From the NCBI GenBank assembly GCA_017411945.1, contig JAFQPD010000088.1:1-6119 (forward strand): 6,119 bases of DNA, written 5' to 3'. The notes beneath the pieces are model-generated. The model was not told the DNA's origin. It worked only from the letters and a program-made list of their open reading frames with translations, and did not search any database. Of the stretch, positions 1 to 4,247 are shown piece by piece; within the stretch, counting starts at the first letter, position 1; each line of letters opens with the position of its first letter. Source of the stretch: Mailhella sp. (GTDB lineage: Bacteria; Desulfobacterota; Desulfovibrionia; Desulfovibrionales; Desulfovibrionaceae). The position numbers and the translations under genes are program-made.

Positions 1-1648
1 CAATGTCACTCAGGGCGTGGAACGCGCCCCGAACCGCAGTCTTTTCTATGCCATGGGCTACACCAAGGAAGAGCTGGATCGTCCGCTCATCGGTGTGGTC
101 AGCGCCCACAGCGAGATCGTGCCCGGCCACGCCCACCTCGACAAGATAGCCCAGGCCGTGAAGGACGGCATCCGCATGGCGGGCGGCACGCCCATCCTCG
201 TGCCTGCCATCGGCGTGTGCGACGGCATCGCCATGGGCCATGTGGGCATGAAGTATTCCCTTGCCAGCCGCGAGCTCATTGCCGACAGCGTGGAAACCAT
301 GGCCATGGCCCACCAGTTCGACGCCCTCGTGCTCGTGCCCAACTGCGACAAGATCGTGCCCGGCATGCTCATGGGCGCGCTCCGCCTGAACATCCCCACC
401 GTGGTCTGCTCCGGCGGCCCCATGATGGCCGGCGTGTACAACGGCGAGGAAGTGAGCCTTTCCAAGATGTTCGAAGCCGTGGGCGCACGCAAGATCGGCC
501 TCATCGACGACGCCATGCTGCAGGAATGCGAAACCGGCGTATGCCCCGGCTGCGGCTCCTGCGCCGGCATGTACACCGCCAATTCCATGAACTGCCTCTG
601 CGAAGCCATCGGCATCGCCCTGCCCGGCAACGGCACCATCCCCGCCGTGCATTCCCGCCGCATCATGCTGGCCAAGCACGCCGGCATGGCCGTCATGGAA
701 CTCTTGAAGCGCGACATCAAGCCCCGCGACATCATCAACGAGAAGTCCATCCGCAACGCCCTTGCCTGCGACATGGCCCTCGGCTGCTCCACCAACACCG
801 TGCTGCATCTGCTCGCCATTGCCCATGAAGCCGGCGTGGCCTTCGACCTGGCCCTGTTCAACGAAGTCTCCGCACAGGTGCCCAACCTCTGCCACCTCGC
901 CCCTGCCGGCCCCACCCACATGCAGGATCTCTACGCCGCCGGCGGCATCGCCGCTGTGCAGGCCGAGCTCGTGAAGGGCGGCTACCTCGACACCAGCCTC
1001 ATCACCGCCACCGGCAAGACCCTTGCCGAGAACATCGCCGGCGCCTCCATCAAGGACAACGGCGCCGTGCGCACCCTTGAGGATCCCTACAGCCCCACCG
1101 GCGGCCTGCAGATACTCTGGGGCAACATCGCCCCCGACGGCTGTGTGGTGAAGCGCAGCGCCGTTGCTCCTGAAATGATGTGCCACAGCGGCCCCGCCCG
1201 CGTGTTCAACAGCGAAGACGAAGCCATCGACGCCATCTACAAGGGCCAGATCAAGGCCGGCGACGTGGTGGTCATCCGCTACGAAGGCCCCAAGGGCGGC
1301 CCCGGCATGCGCGAAATGCTCAACCCCACCTCCGCCCTCGCCGGCATGAAGCTCGACAGCACCGTGGCCCTCATCACCGACGGCCGCTTCTCCGGCGCCA
1401 GCCGCGGCGCGTCCATCGGCCATGTGTCGCCTGAAGCCGCCGACGGCGGCCCCATCGGCCTCATCGAAGAAGGCGACATCATCGCCATCGACATCCCCAA
1501 CGCTTCCATCAACGTTCAGGTGAGCGAAGAAGTGCTGGCCGAACGCCGCGCCAAGCTCGTTCTCCCCGAACCCAAGATCAAGAGCGGCTGGCTCTCCCGC
1601 TACGCCCGCCTCGTGAGCAGCGCCAACAGCGGCGCCGTGCTGAAGTAA
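1..1648 (+). CDS. ilvD: Dihydroxy-acid dehydratase, 5' end cut by window
   Basis: IlvD dehydrates 2,3-dihydroxy-3-methylvalerate and 2,3-dihydroxyisovalerate to the 2-keto acids that are the last intermediates before isoleucine and valine; it is a cytoplasmic Fe-S enzyme. The reading frame is open from base 2 (NVTQGVERAPNRSL), so the true start lies a few codons left of the window; the GTG at 17 sits inside the conserved GVERAP segment and is not a start. Both family signatures are present: CDKIVPGMLMG (Cys codon 344-346) and ALITDGRFSGAS (DGRFSG at 1379-1396). The GSCAGMYTANSMN segment supplies another ligand cysteine (560-562). The early VPGH segment has Gly where [2Fe-2S] plant and mycobacterial enzymes have Cys, as in E. 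coli IlvD, which suggests the oxygen-sensitive [4Fe-4S] type (inference). Length, about 550 residues, fits the short IlvD forms; Edd is a less likely relative. It stands alone here, with a terminator close behind. Confidence 0.96.
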   Translation, partial: NVTQGVERAPNRSLFYAMGYTKEELDRPLIGVVSAHSEIVPGHAHLDKIAQAVKDGIRMAGGTPILVPAIGVCDGIAMGHVGMKYSLASRELIADSVETMAMAHQFDALVLVPNCDKIVPGMLMGALRLNIPTVVCSGGPMMAGVYNGEEVSLSKMFEAVGARKIGLIDDAMLQECETGVCPGCGSCAGMYTANSMNCLCEAIGIALPGNGTIPAVHSRRIMLAKHAGMAVMELLKRDIKPRDIINEKSIRNALACDMALGCSTNTVLHLLAIAHEAGVAFDLALFNEVSAQVPNLCHLAPAGPTHMQDLYAAGGIAAVQAELVKGGYLDTSLITATGKTLAENIAGASIKDNGAVRTLEDPYSPTGGLQILWGNIAPDGCVVKRSAVAPEMMCHSGPARVFNSEDEAIDAIYKGQIKAGDVVVIRYEGPKGGPGMREMLNPTSALAGMKLDSTVALITDGRFSGASRGASIGHVSPEAADGGPIGLIEEGDIIAIDIPNASINVQVSEEVLAERRAKLVLPEPKIKSGWLSRYARLVSSANSGAVLK

Positions 1649-1665
1649 GGAAGCGGCGGCCAGAC

Positions 1666-1679
1666 TTAGACAAGTCTAA
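1666..1679. other. Short palindrome after ilvD stop
   Basis: TTAGAC-AA-GTCTAA is a 6+6 inverted repeat with a two-base centre, 17 bases after the ilvD stop and before its terminator. A second, overlapping inverted repeat, AGACTT/AAGTCT, uses the same bases (1662-1677). It is short enough to be chance, but the symmetry looks like a protein-binding half-site pair. No promoter is evident beside it, so no function is assigned. Confidence 0.3.
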
Positions 1680-1691
1680 CTAAACACATGA

Positions 1692-1731
1692 AAGAACGCC
1701 CATCGGCTTTTCGGAGCCGGGGGGCGTTCTT
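1692..1731 (+). terminator. ilvD terminator hairpin
   Basis: AAGAACGCCC (1692-1701) pairs with GGGCGTTCTT (1722-1731), and CGGCT (1704-1708) pairs with AGCCG (1715-1719) around a TTTCGG loop. It lies 43 bases after the ilvD stop. The U-tract is poor on the plus strand (TTCTTGCC); on the minus strand the stem runs into TTCTTTC, so it may work in both directions. Confidence 0.7.
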
Positions 1732-1838
1732 GCCAGAAAAAGAAATAAAAAATCACGCTTCCACAAAAGAGAAACCGTTTACGGCAATGGGAAAATAGGC
1801 AGATGAAAACGAGACTTGGTTCAAGGCTGGCCTGCCTC

Positions 1839-1868
1839 TTGACTCTGCATAGGAAATCAGATTAAAAG
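1839..1868 (+). promoter_or_regulatory. Possible plus-strand promoter facing the small ORF unit
   Basis: TTGACT (1839-1844, five of six matches to the -35 consensus) is followed after 17 bases by TTAAAA (1862-1867) or after 18 by TAAAAG (1863-1868, four of six matches to -10). A transcript would start near 1875 and run into hairpins antisense to the 3' part of the minus-strand unit. The -10 lies in the A-rich stretch that also serves as the U-tract of the minus-strand terminator, so the match may be a by-product of that. Confidence 0.35.
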
Positions 1869-1902
1869 AAGGGACAGAGAGTGCGCCAACACCCTCTGTC
1901 CC
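1862..1902 (-). terminator. Intrinsic terminator of the minus-strand small-ORF unit
   Basis: Read on the minus strand, GGGACAGAG (1902-1894) pairs with CTCTGTCCC (1879-1871). The stem extends through a G-U wobble and GTG/CAC to about 13 bp around the loop TTGGCG, and is followed at once by the T-rich TTCTTTTAA. No minus-strand gene other than the 26-codon ORF (1982-2062) lies close upstream, so this terminator is itself evidence that the strand is transcribed here. Confidence 0.7.
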
Positions 1903-1912
1903 AGAGATGGGC

Positions 1913-1935
1913 TTCACTCCGTGAATGGAATTCAC
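1913..1935. repeat. Three-arm alternating inverted repeat
   Basis: TTCAC (1913-1917), GTGAAT (1921-1926) and ATTCAC (1930-1935) are spaced by TCC and GGA. The middle arm can pair with either neighbour, so two mutually exclusive small hairpins are possible. It lies between the terminator 1862-1902 and the hairpin 1945-1974. It could instead be a pair of overlapping operator palindromes. Confidence 0.5.
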
Positions 1936-1944
1936 ATCGTTTAT

Positions 1945-1974
1945 GCCCGGCAGGAAATGCACTTCCTGCCGGGC
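1945..1974. other. Perfect 12-bp hairpin in 3' UTR of small ORF
   Basis: GCCCGGCAGGAA (1945-1956) and TTCCTGCCGGGC (1963-1974) form a mismatch-free 12-bp stem with a six-base loop. On the minus strand it begins eight bases after the stop codon of the 26-codon ORF; the loop there reads GTGCAT. There is no U-tract on the minus strand (ATAAACG follows), so on that strand it is better seen as a stabilising 3' UTR element. On the plus strand it could end a transcript. Confidence 0.7.
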
Positions 1975-1981
1975 AAGCTAT

Positions 1982-2062
1982 TTAATCAAACATACGCCTG
2001 ACCAAATCAGCCAGCAGGCGGCCAACGGTATTGGCCAGCACTGCCCGGAGCAAGTGCACCAT
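1982..2062 (-). CDS. Small ORF, 26-residue amphipathic peptide (candidate type I toxin or small membrane protein)
   Basis: I do not recognise this peptide. The ATG at 2062-2060 is preceded by AAAGGAGGG (2078-2070), a near-ideal Shine-Dalgarno with seven bases between. The peptide begins MVHLLRAVLANT and ends LLADLVRRMFD. Hydrophobic residues fall in pairs about every four positions (1-2, 4-5, 8-9, 16-17, 20-21, 24-25), while Arg6, Asn11, Arg15, Asp19, Arg22 and Arg23 lie between them. This gives an amphipathic helix with net charge near +2, a pattern seen in membrane-active small peptides. A fitting promoter, a hairpin over the ribosome site, a 3' hairpin and a terminator surround it. An in-frame TTG at 2179 would give 65 residues, but that start has no good ribosome site and lies upstream of the predicted promoter. 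Toxin function is inference; a leader peptide or a chance ORF in a structured RNA is possible. Confidence 0.5.
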   Translation of the reverse strand: MVHLLRAVLANTVGRLLADLVRRMFD

Positions 2063-2063
2063 A

Positions 2064-2090
2064 GGCTTACCCTCCTTTCGGAGCGAAGCC
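2064..2090 (-). promoter_or_regulatory. 5' UTR hairpin sequestering the Shine-Dalgarno of the small ORF
   Basis: On the minus strand GGCTT (2090-2086) pairs with AAGCC (2068-2064), and CTCC (2083-2080) pairs with GGAG (2075-2072) around a GAAA tetraloop of the stable GNRA class. Most of the ribosome-binding GGAGG is therefore inside the stem, and the hairpin ends one base before the start codon. The predicted transcript start (about 2093) would put it at the very 5' end of the mRNA. This would keep translation low until the fold opens (inference). Confidence 0.55.
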
Positions 2091-2099
2091 CACTGCGGA

Positions 2100-2130
2100 A
2101 AAATAATCCTTTTGGCAAGTGCAGGCAAGT
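2100..2130 (-). promoter_or_regulatory. Sigma70-like promoter of the small ORF with tandem 7-bp repeat
   Basis: On the minus strand TTGCCT (2128-2123) and TATTTT (2105-2100) are separated by exactly 17 bases, each with four of six consensus matches. The plus-strand heptamer GGCAAGT occurs at 2114-2120 and 2124-2130, ten bases apart. One copy overlaps the -35 and the other lies in the spacer, so a regulator could bind both on one face of the helix. Just upstream is an inverted repeat CCGCA/TGCGG (2133-2137, 2144-2148). Confidence 0.45.
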
Positions 2131-2162
2131 CCCCGCAGTCAGATGCGGTGATATGTGCAAGG

Positions 2163-2189
2163 AAAAAGGCGCAAGGCAACGCCTTCGCC
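2163..2189 (-). terminator. Minus-strand intrinsic terminator
   Basis: On the minus strand GGCG and AAGGC (2189-2181) pair with GCCTT and CGCC (2177-2168), with one unpaired base (2172) and a three-base loop, followed by TTTTT (2167-2163). It lies upstream of the small-ORF promoter and would isolate that unit from read-through of the tyrS operon. No gene lies immediately upstream, so it may be a backup terminator for that operon. Confidence 0.55.
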
Positions 2190-2198
2190 CGAAACTCC

Positions 2199-2210
2199 CC
2201 GGCTAGCCGG
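2199..2210. other. Perfect 12-bp palindrome
   Basis: CCGGCTAGCCGG is self-complementary and lies within a longer imperfect inverted repeat, ACTC(C)...GAGT (2194-2213). No promoter or gene adjoins it. Between here and 2307 I see no gene or other structure; the composition is GC-rich with no start codon that has a ribosome site. Confidence 0.4.
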
Positions 2211-2307
2211 AGTCGTCCTTCTCGACGCCCGACAACTCACCACGCATCCGCCCTTGAACAACGCTCCCAGCCTTTGCCGCCGCTCCGCCCCAATCAAAAA
2301 GTCTTGG

Positions 2308-2340
2308 AAGGAGGAGGGGGAGCCCGAGGGGGAGGAGGAA
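2308..2340 (+). repeat. Polypurine mirror repeat, 15-nt arms, CCC centre
   Basis: AAGGAGGAGGGGGAG (2308-2322), CCC (2323-2325), GAGGGGGAGGAGGAA (2326-2340): the second arm is the first written backwards, without a mismatch. Long homopurine mirror repeats are the classical substrate for intramolecular triplex (H-DNA), and the G-runs could also form quadruplexes. The right arm is shared with the hairpin 2325-2373. Confidence 0.8.
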
Positions 2341-2373
2341 AGCCTTCTTCAGAAGGTTTCCTCCTCCCCCTCG
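2325..2373. other. Long near-perfect hairpin, 22 bp
   Basis: CGAGGGGGAGGAGGAAA (2325-2341) pairs without mismatch to TTTCCTCCTCCCCCTCG (2357-2373). After one unpaired G (2342), CCTTC (2343-2347) pairs with GAAGG (2352-2356) around TTCA. No U-tract follows on either strand. It lies beyond the tyrS-operon terminator. A dispersed intergenic repeat, a transcription or replication block, or RNA 3'-end protection are all possible. Confidence 0.8.
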
Positions 2374-2422
2374 CATCTCTCCATTCCCTCTTCCCCTTCG
2401 CCTCTCTCCATCCCCTTCCCCA
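2357..2422 (+). repeat. Pyrimidine-rich tract with imperfect 27-bp direct repeat
   Basis: This stretch is almost wholly C and T on the plus strand. The octamer CTCTCCAT occurs at 2377-2384 and 2404-2411, each followed by a similar run of C-rich blocks, so the tract looks like two diverged copies of a unit of about 27 bases. Together with the purine block 2306-2341 it makes a sharp strand switch in purine content at about 2342. No coding function is seen. Confidence 0.6.
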
Positions 2423-2425
2423 CGC

Positions 2426-2459
2426 AAAAGCCCCGCCTCCCATCTGGGAAACGGGGCTT
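2426..2459 (-). terminator. Terminator of the tyrS operon
   Basis: On the minus strand AAGCCCCG (2459-2452) pairs with CGGGGCTT (2435-2428), with an inner TCCC/GGGA stem, and the hairpin runs into TTTT (2429-2426). It starts 23 bases after the stop of the beta-grasp protein gene. Confidence 0.75.
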
Positions 2460-2482
2460 CGCTTCTGCGATTCAGGCAGCTC

Positions 2483-2842
2483 CTAGCCGCTGGACATCAC
2501 CTTGCGCACGAGCACGCGCTGGTTCGGGTAGAGGGGGGTGTCCGGCGTGAGCAGGGTATCGCCGCAGGCGACGATGGCCGTGGCCTTGCGCAGGCCAAGG
2601 GTATCGAGCAGGCGTTCCACGTTCTTGGCCTTGTGGCGAGGCACGTCCATTTCCTGCTCTTCGGGCTGGAACAGCACATGCACCACTTTCACGGGCCAGG
2701 GCTGGCCGGGCTCGGGCTGGGGGCCGTCCTTGAGCTTGGAGCGGCCTTCGGGCGTCATGAGCTCGGGGTCGCGGTAGGGACAGCGGCCGGGGCAGCGGTC
2801 GGCGGCACAGCGGCCGAAGGGTTCGGGCTTGATATCCTTCAT
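2483..2842 (-). CDS. ThiS/MoaD-like beta-grasp protein with N-terminal cysteine cluster
   Basis: The 119-residue protein has two parts. Residues 1-50 are polar and Pro-rich, with Cys12, Cys17 and Cys21 (GRCAADRCPGRCPY), a possible metal site. Residues 51-119 read like a small ubiquitin-like sulfur carrier: strand VKVVHVLF (51-58), strand to residue 70, helix KNVERLLDTLGL (73-84), strand ATAIVACGDTLLTPD (87-101), and last strand RVLVRKVMSSG. ThiS, MoaD and TtuB families normally end in Gly-Gly; this one ends Ser-Gly, so its ability to be adenylated and carry a thiocarboxylate is uncertain. It starts four bases after the tyrS stop, so the two are probably co-transcribed and translationally coupled; no separate strong ribosome site is seen. 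The fold call rests on sequence resemblance only; a role in tRNA or cofactor sulfuration is a guess. Confidence 0.75.
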   Translation of the reverse strand: MKDIKPEPFGRCAADRCPGRCPYRDPELMTPEGRSKLKDGPQPEPGQPWPVKVVHVLFQPEEQEMDVPRHKAKNVERLLDTLGLRKATAIVACGDTLLTPDTPLYPNQRVLVRKVMSSG

Positions 2843-2846
2843 CTTC

Positions 2847-4043
2847 TTACTTCACAGTGAGGACGACGAAGCCCTTCTTGCCGTACTTCAGGGTGTATTC
2901 GCCGGCAGGCAGGGGGGTGAAGCCGTCGAGGTGCTTCTCGCCGTTCACCTTGAGGGAGCCGGCCGTGATCTTGCGCTTGGCTTCGCCGCGGGAAGGCACG
3001 AGGCCGGTGGCGGCAAGGATGGCCACGGGGCAGGAATTCTCGCCTTCCTCTATGGAGTAGGTGATGGCGTCTTCAGGGATGCCGCCCTTCTTGAACACGT
3101 TGTTGAAGCCTTCGCGGGCGGCGAGGGCGGCCTCGTCGCCATGGTAGCGGGCCACTATTTCCATGGCCAGCTCTTCCTTCACGAGCTTGGGGTGCAGGCT
3201 GCCGCCCAGCACGCGGGCGCGCATGTCTTCGATCTCCTCAAGGCTCTTCACGGAGATGAGCTCGTACCACTTCCACATGAGCTCGTCGGAAATGCTCATG
3301 GCCTTGCCGAACTGGTCGGCGGGGGCTTCGGCAACGCCGATGTAGTTGCCGTAGGACTTGGACATCTTCTGCTCGCCGTCGAGGCCCACGAGGAGCGGCA
3401 TGGTGAGGGCGCACTGGGGCTCGAGGCCGTAGTGGCTCTGCAGGGTGCGGCCCATGAGCAGGTTGAAGATCTGGTCCGTGCCGCCCATCTCCACGTCGGC
3501 CTTGAGGGCCACGGAGTCGTAGCCCTGCAGGAGGGGGTACATGAACTCATGCAGGGAGATGGGGGAATTCTCGCGGTAACGCTTGGCGAAGTCGTCGCGT
3601 TCCATCATGCGGGCAACGGTGCAGTTGGACATGAGGCGCAGGAAGTCGCCGGGGGTGAAGGCGCCGCACCATGCGGAGTTGAAGGCCACAGTGGTCTTGG
3701 CGGGGTCGAGGATCTTGAACACCTGTTCCTTATAGGTCTCGGCGTTCTTGTTCACCTGTTCTTCGGTGAGCGGGGGGCGGGTCTTGGACTTGCCGGAAGG
3801 GTCGCCTATGCGGCCGGTGAAGTCGCCGATGAGGAAGGTGACGTTGTGGCCCATTTCCTGGAACTGGCGCATCTTGTGGATGACCACGGTGTGGCCGAGG
3901 TGCAGGTCGGGTGCGGTGGGGTCGAAGCCGACCTTGATATTCAGGGGCTTGTCGCGGGCGAGCTTCTTGCGGAGGTCTTCCTCGCTCACAAGGTCCACGA
4001 TGCCGCGGCGGATTATCTTCACCTGTTCGTCAATGCTCATCAT
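2847..4043 (-). CDS. tyrS: Tyrosyl-tRNA synthetase
   Basis: Charges tRNA-Tyr with tyrosine in the cytoplasm; class I synthetase, normally a dimer. The 398-residue length is normal. The Rossmann catalytic domain carries the HIGH-type motif HLGH (48-51), the tyrosine-site pattern Tyr169-x3-Gln173-x2-Asp176 (YPLLQGYD), GGTDQ (187-191) and a canonical KMSKS loop (226-230). The C-terminal part, about 337-398, is an S4-type RNA-binding domain (GEAKRKITAGSLKVNGEK). HLGHTVVIHKMRQFQ and KMSKS resemble the TyrS2/TyrZ branch rather than E. coli TyrS (from memory of the families). The first of two adjacent ATG codons is taken as start because AGGAG lies eight bases upstream; the second is possible. It is the first gene of a two-gene operon with the beta-grasp protein, from the promoter at 4092-4120. 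No T-box leader is seen; the predicted leader is only about 40 bases. Confidence 0.97.
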   Translation of the reverse strand: MMSIDEQVKIIRRGIVDLVSEEDLRKKLARDKPLNIKVGFDPTAPDLHLGHTVVIHKMRQFQEMGHNVTFLIGDFTGRIGDPSGKSKTRPPLTEEQVNKNAETYKEQVFKILDPAKTTVAFNSAWCGAFTPGDFLRLMSNCTVARMMERDDFAKRYRENSPISLHEFMYPLLQGYDSVALKADVEMGGTDQIFNLLMGRTLQSHYGLEPQCALTMPLLVGLDGEQKMSKSYGNYIGVAEAPADQFGKAMSISDELMWKWYELISVKSLEEIEDMRARVLGGSLHPKLVKEELAMEIVARYHGDEAALAAREGFNNVFKKGGIPEDAITYSIEEGENSCPVAILAATGLVPSRGEAKRKITAGSLKVNGEKHLDGFTPLPAGEYTLKYGKKGFVVLTVK

Positions 4044-4091
4044 CGGTCTATCTCCTGCCGGGATTCCGGCTTTTCGCTGTAGTAAACGCGC

Positions 4092-4120
4092 ATTTTCTCA
4101 GGATTGGGCAGGCTTGTCAA
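4092..4120 (-). promoter_or_regulatory. tyrS promoter, sigma70 type
   Basis: On the minus strand a perfect TTGACA (4120-4115) is followed after 17 bases by GAAAAT (4097-4092, four of six -10 matches). The start point would be near 4085, leaving a leader of about 40 bases to the tyrS start, with the ribosome site AGGAG in it. Confidence 0.7.
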
Positions 4121-4186
4121 TGCGGAGAATGCGCACGGCGCGTTCCGGCGGCGGAAGCTCTCAGCGGGCCGGGGCCGCGGCGGCAC

Positions 4187-4217
4187 AAAAAAGCCCCCGG
4201 CCGGAAGACCGGGAGCT
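4187..4217 (-). terminator. ompH terminator
   Basis: On the minus strand AGCTCCCGG (4217-4209) pairs with CCGGGGGCT (4200-4192), including one U-G pair, around an eight-base loop, then TTTTTT (4192-4187). It is a textbook intrinsic terminator 30 bases after the ompH-like stop codon. It separates that gene from tyrS, so the two same-strand genes are separate units. Confidence 0.88.
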
Positions 4218-4247
4218 CCATATTTCGGCAGGAAACGCCCTTTCCGC

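Larger units (their letters stand above)
1875..1985 (+). ncRNA. Hypothetical antisense RNA opposite the small ORF's 3' UTR
   Basis: This span is inferred, not seen directly. It would start at the promoter-like sequence 1839-1868 and end after the 12-bp hairpin 1945-1974, which is followed by AAGCTATTTAATC, a modest U-tract. It would be fully complementary to the 3' untranslated region of the minus-strand unit and reach its stop codon (1982-1984), a 3'-to-3' overlap like that of known pairs such as txpA/RatA. The coordinates are approximate. Confidence 0.2.

Noticed and set aside
58..921. Long minus-strand open frame (287 codons) inside ilvD
   Set aside because: It is antisense to a clearly conserved gene, and its composition (rich in Met, Ser, Arg) is that of a shadow frame in GC-rich DNA.
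1803..1865. 20-codon plus-strand ORF beginning MKTRLGSRLACLL
   Set aside because: It has a signal-like hydrophobic middle, but only a poor ribosome site and no promoter was seen; too short to support.
1753..1962. 69-codon minus-strand ORF
   Set aside because: Its start lies inside the loop of the hairpin 1945-1974, it has no ribosome site, and it runs through the terminator 1862-1902.
1982..2179. 65-codon TTG-start extension of the small minus-strand ORF
   Set aside because: The TTG lacks a good ribosome site, the extension crosses the predicted promoter and leader hairpin, and the internal ATG has a near-perfect Shine-Dalgarno.
2031..2550. Overlapping plus-strand ORFs through the purine/pyrimidine region
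   Set aside because: They translate repeats into Ser/Pro/Gly runs, cross the tyrS-operon terminator and have no ribosome sites.
2829..4082. 417-codon plus-strand open frame opposite tyrS
   Set aside because: It is the reverse of a complete tyrS with all motifs; the Gly/Ala/His/Val-rich translation is typical of an antisense shadow, although it is slightly longer than tyrS.
4044..4186. T-box or other riboswitch before tyrS
   Set aside because: The predicted leader is only about 40 bases, with no T-box sequence and no leader terminator.
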